Shown here one piece after another: positions 1 to 7,625 of a DNA stretch of 64,000 nucleotides (the stretch's first letter is position 1; every line of letters starts with the position of its first letter). Position numbers and translations under genes: made by a program. The DNA comes from JAGVXH01 sp043810285 (lineage in GTDB: Archaea; Nanobdellota; Nanobdellia; Pacearchaeales; GW2011-AR1): assembly GCA_043810285.1 (NCBI GenBank), contig JBDROH010000022.1:9330-73329 (forward strand), written 5' to 3'. Below the pieces are notes generated by a model. It saw only the letters and a program-made list of their open reading frames with translations. It did no database searches and had not been told where the DNA came from.

Positions 1-85
1 AAAATTAGTCACCCTACACTTATCCTAACAAAAGATTATCCTCCAATCACGACAAAACTTATATCTCCCCAAAACTCATAATTAC

Positions 86-565
86 ATGACCAAACTTTCC
101 CCAGAAAAATTTTTAGCAAAGAAACTAAAAGAGATAAATCAAAAAATAAAAACCTCTTTCGTTCTAATTCGAAAAGATGTCGACGAAATGCAAACAACAA
201 TCAACGCAATGCGAAGATACCTCAAAAACAAAGACGAACAATACAAATACGCAAAAAAAGAAGACAACAAAATCAGAGATGAATTCCGACAAGAGGTCAA
301 CGAGTTCACACAGAAAATTTCCTCCCTAAGAATTGCACTGTCTGAAGTAAGAACAATCCAAAAAGAAGTTGTATTAATGAAAGATTTAGCAAAAATTGAG
401 GACAAAATCAAAACCTCCTTCAAAAATGAAATAGAAAACTACAAAGAACAAATCAAACTATTAAGAACCGAATTTAAAGAAGTAGAAAAAAGAATTACTG
501 CAATAGAAAACGGAGATGTTCTAGAAAAAACGAAAGGTTGGTTTTTCAATAAAAAGGATAAATGA
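86..565 (+). CDS. Coiled-coil protein of unknown function
   Basis: A 159-residue, strongly charged, Lys/Glu-rich protein with no Cys, signal peptide or membrane segment. Nearly its whole length (about residues 10-145) looks like continuous alpha-helix with heptad-like spacing of Ile/Leu, so a coiled coil is likely. The end is Lys-rich with a WFF patch. A TATA-like stretch lies about 25 bp upstream of the ATG, which fits a leaderless transcript. Short coiled-coil proteins like this are common in DPANN genomes. I do not recognise a family and assign no function. It ends 3 bp before the convergent GGDEF gene. Confidence 0.75.
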   Translation: MTKLSPEKFLAKKLKEINQKIKTSFVLIRKDVDEMQTTINAMRRYLKNKDEQYKYAKKEDNKIRDEFRQEVNEFTQKISSLRIALSEVRTIQKEVVLMKDLAKIEDKIKTSFKNEIENYKEQIKLLRTEFKEVEKRITAIENGDVLEKTKGWFFNKKDK

Positions 566-568
566 GAT

Positions 569-1585
569 TTATTTTAACTTTTCTACAGTCCTTTTACCGT
601 CATCTCCAATATAAGCCACACGATTCCTACCATTTGCTTTCGCATAATACATAAGACCGTCAACTTCCTTAACAATCCAATTCGTAGCACATTGTGCGAC
701 AGACATATCGCGAATATTAGAATTATTTTCTACAACATAAGACTTAACAAAATTTCCAATTATCCCTACTCGTTTTCTAATCTCTTCCCTTGTTAACTCC
801 TCTCTTTGAACAGGGGAATGATTCGTAGAATACCATCCGAAATAATTATTTAACATCCCCTCAAAATTAGGGTTATCATTAACATAATCAGATATTAACT
901 GCTTCCCACTAGCCCCATACAGAAACCAAAGAGGATTTTCCTGATTTACTTCTATAACGCCAGAACTAACAGTTACTGGTTTTCTATGTTTATTCCCTCT
1001 TCCATCTACAAAATTCACTTCTGTATCTTCAGTATGAGACTTTAATCTATACGCCACATCCAATGCATCCGCCTTTTTGGTGTTAGGCAACAAAACAAAA
1101 AATTCTTCTCCTCCATACCTAAATGCGACATCCGAATCCCGAATACTTTCTGAAACAACACCACTTAAGGTTTTAAGAACAACATCTCCAGCATTATGAC
1201 CATAAGTATCATTAAACGCCTTAAAACGGTCTATATCAAACATCATTACCGAAAAAGGATTACGAAGATTCCTATAAGTCGAAGCAAGTTGTTTTTTTAA
1301 TTCAAAGTCTAAACACCTTCTATTAGATAATCCGGTTAGATAGTCTTTTGTTGACAAATCCTTTGTCTTTTCATTTGCTTCATGAATAATATCTCTCAAG
1401 AATGAAATAGTATCAGAACTACATTTCCAATCCCTATCAAATATATTCTTCCAAATTTCAGTACCTACATAGATTAAATCATTAGGATTTCCCAACGAAC
1501 TAACCTCTTTTTTAATGCTCTCGGAACTAAGACCCTCATAACTAAGTCTTCTAACGATTGAGTCCAATCCCTTATAACCGTTCAT
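569..1585 (-). CDS. GGDEF-domain diguanylate cyclase with a large internal insertion
   Basis: Predicted to condense two GTP into cyclic di-GMP. Seen: DYLTGLSNRR at residues 81-90, FDIDRFKAFND at 116-126 (metal/GTP-binding Asp), the signature RYGGEEF at 156-162, and RDSD at 149-152 exactly five residues before GGEEF, which matches the allosteric inhibitory I-site. The last conserved block, MYYAKANGRNRV, is at 312-323. It is separated from the preceding strand (VTVSSGV, about 204-210) by roughly 90 extra residues absent from ordinary GGDEF domains, where this gap is short. The N-terminal 80 residues are helical, with no obvious sensor and no membrane segment. GGDEF proteins are rare in archaea, so bacterial transfer is likely. 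No EAL, HD-GYP or PilZ gene is visible in the window. Confidence 0.9.
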   Translation of the reverse strand: MNGYKGLDSIVRRLSYEGLSSESIKKEVSSLGNPNDLIYVGTEIWKNIFDRDWKCSSDTISFLRDIIHEANEKTKDLSTKDYLTGLSNRRCLDFELKKQLASTYRNLRNPFSVMMFDIDRFKAFNDTYGHNAGDVVLKTLSGVVSESIRDSDVAFRYGGEEFFVLLPNTKKADALDVAYRLKSHTEDTEVNFVDGRGNKHRKPVTVSSGVIEVNQENPLWFLYGASGKQLISDYVNDNPNFEGMLNNYFGWYSTNHSPVQREELTREEIRKRVGIIGNFVKSYVVENNSNIRDMSVAQCATNWIVKEVDGLMYYAKANGRNRVAYIGDDGKRTVEKLK

Positions 1586-1739
1586 GATAAATTAACTTAA
1601 AATTAAGGTTTAAATAATAATGTATACTTTAACCTAATATTTTACAAACCAACACTCTCAAATGTAATTACACTATTTCAGTAAAAGACACAACAATACT
1701 TAAAAACCATCCTCCCGATTTTCTTCAACAAGGTGCTAT

Positions 1740-3629
1740 ATGTGGTCATTATACGAGCGAAAAAATGAAGATTCTAGTGATGGTGTAAACTTATTTGATT
1801 ACTCTGGTGAAAAGCTCAAACCACTGAAATTCTCAAATGGAAAAACTCAAGAAGACGTCGTCAAAGAAGTCCTCGAGACAATCAACGCCGGAAACAAACT
1901 AATTTTCATAAAAGGAATATGCGGAACTGGAAAGTCGGCAATTGCCCTAAATTTAGCAAGACACTTTAAAAAAACATCAATCGTCGTCCCAATAAAATCC
2001 CTCCAAGAGCAATACGAAAAAGATTACACTCAAAAAAAATTCATTATGAAAAAAGATAGTAATCCTTTAAAAATTGCAGTTATAAAAGGAAGAAATAATT
2101 TTAGATGTCCTTTTTCCGGAGAACGTTCCGATGACCCAGAACTTCCATGTACAATCGAAATTAGAGAGAAAAATACTGAGCAACTTTTAAAATACATTGA
2201 TATGAATGAAGCAGTAGAAAAAGAAAATTTCTCATCAGCGTCGGATGTCCGAAGAATGAACATTGCTCCTGCATGTCCTTACTGGGCACCACTAATGCCT
2301 TCAGAAATTAATCCAAAAGGGCTAAATGATGTCACCAAGAAAAAATATCAAGCAATATGCGGAAAAGAATTTGCATTATTCTGTAGAAAAAAAGGATGTG
2401 GATATTACGACCAATACAAATCCTATATCGACGCTGACGTTCTTATTTTTAACAGTATGAAATATCAGATAGAAAGTTCAATAGGAAGAAAACCAAAAAC
2501 AGATATAGATATTATAGATGAGTGCGACGAATTTCTTGATAGTTTTGCTAATGAACGAAAAATTAATTTAAACAGATTACACTCGGCACTCTCAAATCTC
2601 CAACCAAACGACCAAGAAAAACGAACAAAAGTCAAGGAACTAATCAAAGAAATAAATAATATTTTGTTCAATCCTCCAACAATAGAAATTCAAAAAATAA
2701 ACTCCTCCTCATTCCTCAACCTAATAGAAACAATTCTCAAAAACCCAAATCTTGCCGAAGACGAAGAACTCAGTTATTACAATACTGTAGTAGAAATTGC
2801 ACGAACATTCGAAAATCTTCTAGATGAAACATATATTTCTATAGCTAAAATAGAAGAAGAAACCAAACAGAAAGGACTTTTTGGAACTAATTTCTCCAAC
2901 GAGAAAACAGTAATACTAAATCTGGTTTCAATAAACTTAGCACAAAAAATTCATGAACTAATTGAACAAAACAATATTCTAGTCATGATGTCTGGAACCC
3001 TTCATTCCGAACAAGTTTTAAAAGATATTTTTGGTTTAGAAGAATTTAAAATCATCGAAGCTGAAATCGAAAGCCCTGGCATTATAAAAAAACAACGAAC
3101 AGGTTTAGAAAAAAATTGTAACTTCTCCAACTTCTCAAATAAAACCATTACTAGAAAAATGTACCTTAAGATATTAGATATGTGTATGGCAAATGCCGAG
3201 CAACCAACTTTAGTTCACGTGAGTGCTTTCAAAGACCTCCCCACAGAAGAAGAAAATGCCGAATACAAATTTGAAAATTTAATCACTCAAGAAAAATTAA
3301 AGGAACTCCAATCAAGAGGAAATACTTCAGTAGATGAATTTACATCAGGTGAAGAAGATGTTCTATTCACCACAAAATGTTCGCGAGGAGTAGATTTTGC
3401 TGGAAACAAATGCAATTCTATTGTCATAACAAAATTTCCCTATCCAAATATTCAAGGACTCTTCTGGAAGATTCTCAAACAAGAACAACCTGAAAAATTC
3501 AAGGAGTTCTATATGGACAAAGCACGAAGAGATTTGATTCAAAAAATCGCAAGAGGGGTTAGATTCAAGGGAGATAAAGTTTCATTATGGAGTCCGGATA
3601 TTAGAGTAATGAATGCTAACTTAAATTAA
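1740..3629 (+). CDS. XPD/DinG-like superfamily 2 DNA helicase
   Basis: A 629-residue helicase. Walker A is GICGTGKS (about 59-66). The DEAH-box position reads DECD (about 260), followed by a motif III-like MMSGTLHS and C-terminal motifs SRGVDFAG and ARGVRF (motif VI). Cys residues between motifs I and II (near 118-132, 179 and 207-222, including CGKEFALFCRKKGCG) are placed like the Fe-S cluster of XPD/DinG helicases. The expected role is 5'-3' DNA unwinding in repair or replication. A TATA-like ACTTAAAAAC lies about 30 bp upstream of the ATG. The gene sits at the left border of the accessory island and its 3' end runs into repeat copy E1. Confidence 0.85.
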   Translation: MWSLYERKNEDSSDGVNLFDYSGEKLKPLKFSNGKTQEDVVKEVLETINAGNKLIFIKGICGTGKSAIALNLARHFKKTSIVVPIKSLQEQYEKDYTQKKFIMKKDSNPLKIAVIKGRNNFRCPFSGERSDDPELPCTIEIREKNTEQLLKYIDMNEAVEKENFSSASDVRRMNIAPACPYWAPLMPSEINPKGLNDVTKKKYQAICGKEFALFCRKKGCGYYDQYKSYIDADVLIFNSMKYQIESSIGRKPKTDIDIIDECDEFLDSFANERKINLNRLHSALSNLQPNDQEKRTKVKELIKEINNILFNPPTIEIQKINSSSFLNLIETILKNPNLAEDEELSYYNTVVEIARTFENLLDETYISIAKIEEETKQKGLFGTNFSNEKTVILNLVSINLAQKIHELIEQNNILVMMSGTLHSEQVLKDIFGLEEFKIIEAEIESPGIIKKQRTGLEKNCNFSNFSNKTITRKMYLKILDMCMANAEQPTLVHVSAFKDLPTEEENAEYKFENLITQEKLKELQSRGNTSVDEFTSGEEDVLFTTKCSRGVDFAGNKCNSIVITKFPYPNIQGLFWKILKQEQPEKFKEFYMDKARRDLIQKIARGVRFKGDKVSLWSPDIRVMNANLN

Positions 3630-3638
3630 TTTATACCT

Positions 3639-3767
3639 CCAATCACCGACGACCCTACTCGAGCATATTCAAGTGATATCGTATCGTTTGCTTTATACTA
3701 ATTCACACTCAGACTTTTTAATGGTTATCGGTCTACTTATAGGTGACAAAAGTTAGGGAGATATAAA
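3639..3767 (+). repeat. Dispersed repeat family, copy E1
   Basis: About 130 bp that aligns with copies at 4380-4514 and 10280-10395, and more weakly with 5833-5945. Shared blocks in order: GACCCTACTCGAGCAT, TTTGCTTTATAC, an AT-rich TTTTTAAT box, then TCGGTCTACTT and GGTGAC, ending AGATATAAA. All copies have the same orientation and lie only in the accessory island. No coding potential is evident. Function unknown: it may be a mobile-element end, a recombination site, or a small RNA or promoter module. Confidence 0.65.
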
Positions 3768-3768
3768 A

Positions 3769-3915
3769 TTACTTCTGCTTCTTAAATAAAACAATTGTTA
3801 AAATAATGAAGAATATACCAGTTAATGAATACCAAATAAAGTTAGTTTCTGGTTCTGGAAAAAATAACAGAATAAGTAATCCAATAATTAATGAAATTAT
3901 CCAAAGGTTTTTCAT
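3769..3915 (-). CDS. Small two-helix membrane protein (48 aa)
   Basis: A 48-codon ORF beginning MKNLWIISLIIGLLILLFF, then a short polar loop (PEPETN), a second hydrophobic helix and a basic tail (KKQK). Two transmembrane helices with a positive C-terminus are predicted. Upstream on the minus strand lies a good TATA box (TTTAAATAAG) about 25 bp from the ATG. The same promoter and the first 14 codons are duplicated ahead of the gene starting at 9029. No family recognised. Confidence comes from the promoter and the reuse of the leader rather than from homology. Confidence 0.5.
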   Translation of the reverse strand: MKNLWIISLIIGLLILLFFPEPETNFIWYSLTGIFFIILTIVLFKKQK

Positions 3916-3961
3916 ATTCTAATCAAGGATGAAACTTATTTAAACTAAACGCCCCCAACCA
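3874..3961 (-). repeat. Duplicated promoter/leader segment, copy A
   Basis: About 88 bp nearly identical to 9035-9120, with four substitutions and one C-run length difference. It contains a TATA box, the start codon and the first 14 codons of the small membrane protein at 3769-3915. The outer end is the GC-rich word CGCCCCCAACC. Copy B supplies the region ahead of the hydrolase-glycosyltransferase gene. Confidence 0.85.
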
Positions 3962-4074
3962 TTTGTTAGATAGTTTTGGTACAAGTGCGTGTAGATTAAA
4001 TATGGGCACAAAATCCCTTGAGTATTTAACAAATTCTTTTTTAGTTAAATAGATATATCTAATTTTTCTTATAA

Positions 4075-4347
4075 AGATATGAAGATTTCAGAAAGATAAA
4101 AAAAATTGCGAAGAAGATTAAAACCGAGATTAAAGTATACAAGGGTGTTTTAAACGACAAAAGAACTCCAAAATTAGAAAAAATACTTCTCGGAGCTGGA
4201 ATTGCATATTCTTTAAGTCCTATAGATATTATCCCAGATTTTATACCTATCTTAGGTTATGTTGATGATATAATACTCGTCCCTTTGTTGATATTTATAG
4301 GGTTAAAATTTATTCCAAGGAAAATCATTAAGAAGTATCGTTGGTAA
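4075..4347 (+). pseudogene. DUF1232 (YkvA-like) membrane protein, start damaged
   Basis: The open frame encodes the DUF1232 signature (SPIDIIPDFIPILGYVDD) after a basic amphipathic N-terminus, and ends IIKKYRW. It has no ATG, GTG or TTG start: the frame is closed by TAA at 4072-4074, and the nearby ATG at 4079 is in another frame that stops after six codons. A single frameshift upstream of an A8 tract would join that ATG to the domain. It is therefore probably a frameshifted gene, unless a rare start codon is used. DUF1232 proteins are small membrane proteins of unknown function. Confidence 0.6.
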
Positions 4348-4379
4348 AATAAAATTCCACCCTTGAATGTCACAAAAGT

Positions 4380-4514
4380 CCCAACCGGCTAAGACCCTAC
4401 TCGAGCATCCTTACGGAATGTCATGTAGTTTGCTTTATTCTATTTGGTGGCTTTTCTTTTTAAATCTTGTCGGTCTACTTGTGGGTGACACCTCTTGGGG
4501 AGAAGATATAAATA
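4380..4514 (+). repeat. Dispersed repeat family, copy E2
   Basis: A close relative of E1 and E3: CCAACCGG, GACCCTACTCGAGCATCC, TTACGG, TTTGCTTTAT, TTTTTAAATCTTGTCGG, TCTACTTGTGGGTGAC, GAAGATATAAA. It spans the apparent N-terminus of a longer ORF that starts at 4367, so that N-terminus is probably not real protein. Its right end carries the likely TATA box of the small gene at 4538. Confidence 0.7.
4506..4514 (+). promoter_or_regulatory. TATA box inside repeat E2
   Basis: ATATAAATA lies 24 bp upstream of the ATG at 4538, the usual archaeal spacing for a leaderless transcript. It supports the downstream start and implies that repeat E2 delivers a promoter. Confidence 0.5.
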
Positions 4515-4537
4515 AACCTAAATCAAGAGATTATCTG

Positions 4538-4723
4538 ATGAAAATACCTGAACTTGAAAAAAAATACGGGAAGGAATTAATTGACAAAATTTTGAAGGGT
4601 CATTATTTGGATGGCTGTACTATTGCGATAGTTAATGGCGAAGACGATATTCCTGAAGGCGATATAAGATTGGCAATTAGAGAAATAAATGGGGATGAAA
4701 TTGGTAACTGGGAATGGGATTAA
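4538..4723 (+). CDS. Small acidic hypothetical protein (61 aa)
   Basis: Starts MKIPELEKKYG and ends NGDEIGNWEWD. Acidic, soluble, no Cys and no membrane segment. The frame stays open back to 4367, but that extension is the translation of repeat E2, and a TATA box sits 24 bp before this ATG, so I place the start here. No family recognised. It lies in the accessory island between the broken DUF1232 gene and fic. Confidence 0.5.
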   Translation: MKIPELEKKYGKELIDKILKGHYLDGCTIAIVNGEDDIPEGDIRLAIREINGDEIGNWEWD

Positions 4724-4727
4724 TTCA

Positions 4728-4831
4728 TGCCTAAAAGGTTATATTTTTGTTATATTTTCCTGCCTAAAAGGTTACAGTAACAAACTATCCCCTCGATAAC
4801 ACTGATAATATTTCCTGCCCAAATAGTAAGG
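4728..4831 (+). promoter_or_regulatory. Three direct repeats upstream of fic
   Basis: TGCCTAAAAGGTTA occurs at 4728-4741 and exactly again at 4761-4774 (33-bp period). A degenerate copy, TGCCCAAATAGTAAGG, is at 4816-4831, abutting the fic TATA box. Repeats that reach the TATA box look like operator sites for a repressor or activator of fic. The regulator is not identified. Confidence 0.5.
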
Positions 4832-4844
4832 TTTTTAAATAAAG
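4832..4844 (+). promoter_or_regulatory. fic promoter (TATA box)
   Basis: TTTTTAAATAAAG is centred about 24 bp upstream of the fic ATG at 4861, consistent with a leaderless archaeal transcript. It touches the third operator-like repeat. Confidence 0.6.
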
Positions 4845-4860
4845 AAAACCTGTTATAATC

Positions 4861-5817
4861 ATGAGTCATATAGAAATTAAAAAAACAAAAAGTAATAATT
4901 ACGCATCATTTGTAAAGAAGGTAGTTTTTATGGGAGAGTCATGCGTGATTAAGAAAAGCATGGGCCTGCAGTCTTCTACCCTTAACAAAGAAAAATTCTT
5001 ATTGGATAATATTGACTTAATAACAAAAGAAGAATTTGATTTTAGAAAAAAATATCTAAGCCAAATTATTTCCAAGATTTCTCATAATGAAAAATTACCT
5101 GAAAAAATAGAATTAGCTTCGATTAAATTAAATAATCTAATTGATGCCAAGGATTGTCAGGAAGTGGTGGATATAGAATTTGCAAAGGAGTTTATTTTTA
5201 ATTCAAATAATATTGAAGGTTCCAAAATTCCTCCACAGGCGGTTAGGGAAATTATCGATAAGGGTGATACGAGATATTCGGATAAAAATGAAATTAAGGA
5301 AGTAAAGAATTCAATTGAGGCATTTAATTATTTGAAAAAATCATTTAAGTTTAATATCCAGTCTATAAAAAAACTCTATCATGTTTTAACAAAAGATTTG
5401 GAAATGCAAAAAGGGGTTTCTTATCCGAGAGGTTTTAAGAAAGTTCAAAATGTTGTGGGGAATTCTATAACAACTGCTCCAGAAAATGTGGAGTCTGAGT
5501 TAATTGGTTTATTAAGGTGGTATAGAGAAAATAAAGGTAAAATTCATCCGTTAATTTTGGCCTTTGAATTTCATAAGCGATATGAAGGTATACATCCTTT
5601 TTTAGATGGAAATGGGAGAACAGGAAGGCTGATTATGAATAAGATTTTGATGGGTAAGGGATACCAGCCTATAATCGTCTATAAGGAAAATAAGGAATCG
5701 TATTTTAATTCTTTGGCAAAAGTTAATGATGGAATGTCAAAAAAATATTATCAGTTTATGTTGGAACAAACTAGAAAGAGTTATGATTTTTTAGAAAGTG
5801 TTATAAAAAAATATTAA
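4861..5817 (+). CDS. Fic-domain protein (predicted AMPylator) with built-in inhibitory helix
   Basis: A 318-residue Fic protein. The catalytic loop HPFLDGNGRTGR (residues 245-256) matches HxFxDGNGRxxR in full, so nucleotide transfer (usually AMP from ATP onto Ser/Thr/Tyr) is likely intact. The sequence SNNIEG (115-120) fits the inhibitory-helix motif [S/T]xxxE[G/N], with E119 as the predicted blocking Glu. This makes it a class II (N-terminal, autoinhibited) Fic. Substrate unknown. The gene has its own TATA box and upstream direct repeats, and no separate antitoxin gene is adjacent. It lies in the accessory island and is followed by repeat copy E4. Confidence 0.9.
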   Translation: MSHIEIKKTKSNNYASFVKKVVFMGESCVIKKSMGLQSSTLNKEKFLLDNIDLITKEEFDFRKKYLSQIISKISHNEKLPEKIELASIKLNNLIDAKDCQEVVDIEFAKEFIFNSNNIEGSKIPPQAVREIIDKGDTRYSDKNEIKEVKNSIEAFNYLKKSFKFNIQSIKKLYHVLTKDLEMQKGVSYPRGFKKVQNVVGNSITTAPENVESELIGLLRWYRENKGKIHPLILAFEFHKRYEGIHPFLDGNGRTGRLIMNKILMGKGYQPIIVYKENKESYFNSLAKVNDGMSKKYYQFMLEQTRKSYDFLESVIKKY

Positions 5818-5832
5818 GGATCAATTTACTCC

Positions 5833-5945
5833 TTGAATGACGGATAAATCCGAAACACTACATTCTTGTCGTTTAGTCGTTTTTCCATTGGTGAGTGTGC
5901 GATGGAGACGATATTTAAATCTTGTCGACCACTAAGGGGTGACGG
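5833..5945 (+). repeat. Dispersed repeat family, diverged copy E4
   Basis: It shares the right half of the family (ATATTTAAATCTTGTCG, then ACTAAGGGGTGACGGAAGTTA) but only weak similarity in the left half. It sits between the convergent fic and HEPN genes. Function unknown. Confidence 0.45.
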
Positions 5946-5963
5946 AAGTTAAGAAAAATATAT

Positions 5964-6485
5964 TTATTCTTCCAGTATATTTTCTATTAATGTTAAAAAT
6001 TCTTTAGCCCTTTCTAAAGAAGTTTGAGCCTTTGATTTTTTAATATTTTCAGTAGTCTCATATTGAAATGTAGATCTTTTAACTTTTTCAAAACCATATT
6101 TTGTCAAATAATTATCACTAACAGATAAAGCTTCATCTTTTCCTATCTCATAAGCTTTCAAAAGATGATTTTTTATTTTATGTCTGCCTTGCACAATTAA
6201 ACCCTCATTTACTACTTGATGGACAATTTCATGTTTTGTTTTGTATCCTAGTTTGTATAAATATGCACAAGCCATATAGAACATGGAATAATAACTACTC
6301 ACAACCACCCATAGTGACGAAGAATTATTCTTGAATAATAGGTTGGCGACGCTTAGGCTCTCTCTTGCATTTCTCAAATAGGTCTCATAAATTAATGTTT
6401 TAGGCTTGTCTATTTCCGTTATTTTTCCGTCTCTCAAATAATTTTTGAAATTATCTTCCGCTTGTTTTATTCTTTTTTCATCCAT
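5964..6485 (-). CDS. hepT: HEPN-domain toxin of an MNT-HEPN pair
   Basis: A 173-residue all-helical protein typical of HEPN partners of minimal nucleotidyltransferases: an N-terminal AEDNFKNYL helix, a YLRNARESLSVANLLF helix, and SSYYSMFYMACAYLYKLGY. A possible Rx4-6H RNase motif is RHKIKNH in the second half. In known pairs HEPN is a ribonuclease toxin neutralised by its MNT partner through AMPylation. Its start overlaps the 3' end of the MNT gene by 19 bp, so the two are co-translated. It is longer than the usual ~130-residue HepT and could be a UPF0332-type relative. Confidence 0.75.
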   Translation of the reverse strand: MDEKRIKQAEDNFKNYLRDGKITEIDKPKTLIYETYLRNARESLSVANLLFKNNSSSLWVVVSSYYSMFYMACAYLYKLGYKTKHEIVHQVVNEGLIVQGRHKIKNHLLKAYEIGKDEALSVSDNYLTKYGFEKVKRSTFQYETTENIKKSKAQTSLERAKEFLTLIENILEE

Positions 6486-7063
6486 TCTGAAATTAAATTA
6501 TAGTAATTCTCTTTCCCATAAAGTATAATGTTGTTTTTAATTATTTCGTTACCAAGATTATTTCCTTTCTTTTCTATCATTGAGGTAAATTCTTTTGAGG
6601 TAAATTCTTGTATTTCTAAGTTCAAAGATAATAGGCTTAGTTTCTCATTTAATATTTTGGATTTAGATTCATTATCTAGAATTATGCAGATATCAATATC
6701 TGAATTCTTTGTGTTAGTTTTTTTAATATATGAACCAAATGCCAATACAGTTAGAAATGGGTAGTTTAATTCTTTGATATATTTTCTTATAACTTTTAAA
6801 TTTAAATTTTTCGAGAAAAACTCTTCAGTTCTTTTTTCTTCTATTGAAAGAGTTTCTATATTGTTATTTTGATTAAATTCGATAAGATAGGAGTTTCCTT
6901 GCTTGCTTTTTAAATATGTTTTAGGATTTATTTTAGAGAGTGCTTGAGAAGTGTTTTTATAATCTGCTTTCAGTTTTTGAGAAATCTCCATGATAGAATG
7001 TGGAGATTCTTTGTTTTCGATTAAAAATTTCAATATCTTTTCTTTTAGGGTATATTTTACCAT
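6467..7063 (-). CDS. mntA: Minimal nucleotidyltransferase antitoxin with N-terminal winged helix
   Basis: A 198-residue two-domain protein. Residues 1-60 form a winged-helix DNA-binding domain (SIMEISQKL... recognition region). The second half carries the nucleotidyltransferase signature AFGSYIKK...NSDIDICIIL, that is GSx10DxD with both metal-binding Asp. It is first gene of the MNT-HEPN operon and predicted to AMPylate and silence the HEPN toxin. An inverted repeat spans its start codon and a TATA box follows further upstream, so autoregulation by the winged helix is plausible. Confidence 0.8.
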   Translation of the reverse strand: MVKYTLKEKILKFLIENKESPHSIMEISQKLKADYKNTSQALSKINPKTYLKSKQGNSYLIEFNQNNNIETLSIEEKRTEEFFSKNLNLKVIRKYIKELNYPFLTVLAFGSYIKKTNTKNSDIDICIILDNESKSKILNEKLSLLSLNLEIQEFTSKEFTSMIEKKGNNLGNEIIKNNIILYGKENYYNLISEWMKKE

Positions 7064-7075
7064 GATATTATGGTA
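7058..7075 (-). promoter_or_regulatory. Operator-like inverted repeat at the MNT start codon
   Basis: TACCAT, six bases, ATGGTA: a perfect 6-bp inverted repeat that includes the start codon. A TATA-like GATTTAAATAAGG (minus strand) lies just upstream. The position would block transcription initiation of the toxin-antitoxin operon. Confidence 0.45.
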
Positions 7076-7175
7076 GTATATACCTTATTTAAATCTTGTG
7101 TTTTTGTCAAAACCCTCTCAACCGCCTCCTGCCCTTAATATGTCGACTGACTGTTGGGATTATCTCTTTTTCTTC

Positions 7176-7331
7176 TTAATTAAAAAATAAATCAATGCTC
7201 CACCAGCTAAAATCAAAAATATAGTCTAAAATGATGTCAGAATTTTCTTTGGATATATCTGGAATGCCGTTTTTTACAGATTCTTTCCATAAAAGATATC
7301 TTTCTTCATGCTGATATGGGTCAACTTTCAT
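7176..7331 (-). pseudogene. N-terminal remnant of a tyrosine integrase
   Basis: A 51-codon frame beginning MKVDPYQHEERYLLW. It aligns with the N-terminus of the intact integrase at 11798 (RDPYKHKERYFRW), including the following NGI..IS....I.L.Y..D pattern. It breaks off after about 42 residues. In an overlapping frame the same end encodes LILAGGALIYFLIKKKKR followed by a stop, which looks like the membrane tail of another lost gene. The segment is thus a junction of two gene fragments. Confidence 0.6.
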
Positions 7332-7431
7332 TAATTTTAGAAGGATTCGCAAATAAAAAGGTCATTGTATAAATGTTGTATTTTAGACATAGTATCCTAT
7401 TACTTAAGGAGATATAAAAATGTTTAGAAAT

Positions 7432-7441
7432 CGCCCCAACC
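7432..7441 (-). repeat. tRNA-Asp 3'-end word (att-like), copy 1
   Basis: CGCCCCAACC on the plus strand is identical to 13068-13077, the last ten bases of tRNA-Asp (minus strand). Other exact copies are at 9110-9119 and 10277-10286, and one with an extra C is at 3950-3960. A word this GC-rich is not expected repeatedly by chance in such AT-rich DNA. Possible scars of integration at tRNA-Asp. Confidence 0.4.
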
Positions 7442-7485
7442 GCCGTGACTAGATGAGTGTGTCTTTGGTAGGTGGATGGAATTTA

Positions 7486-7617
7486 TTACCGTTTATTAAA
7501 ATCAATTCCAATATCTTCTAAGATTTTAAGGGATTTTATAGTCTTGAAATAATAAACTTGTGCATCACTTCTCTTTTTAAAATATAAATAAAAACAAAAT
7601 CCTGACAGGATCATCAT
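7486..7617 (-). CDS. Possible small membrane protein (43 aa)
   Basis: An ORF starting MMILSGFCFYLYFKKRSDAQ and ending GIDFNKR, with one short hydrophobic N-terminal helix and a basic soluble tail. It begins 8 bp after the stop codon of the hydrolase-glycosyltransferase gene on the same strand, so it could be co-transcribed. No family recognised. Size and composition alone do not prove it is expressed. Confidence 0.35.
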   Translation of the reverse strand: MMILSGFCFYLYFKKRSDAQVYYFKTIKSLKILEDIGIDFNKR

Positions 7618-7625
7618 AAACGATT

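Noticed and set aside
3660..3690. Conserved hairpin with covariation inside the E-family repeat
   Set aside because: E3 can form CATCC/GGATG, but E2 needs a bulge and E1 does not pair clearly, so a conserved structure is not supported.
4367..4537. N-terminal 57 codons of a 118-codon open frame
   Set aside because: They are the translation of repeat E2, whose other copies are non-coding. A TATA box lies 24 bp before the internal ATG at 4538.
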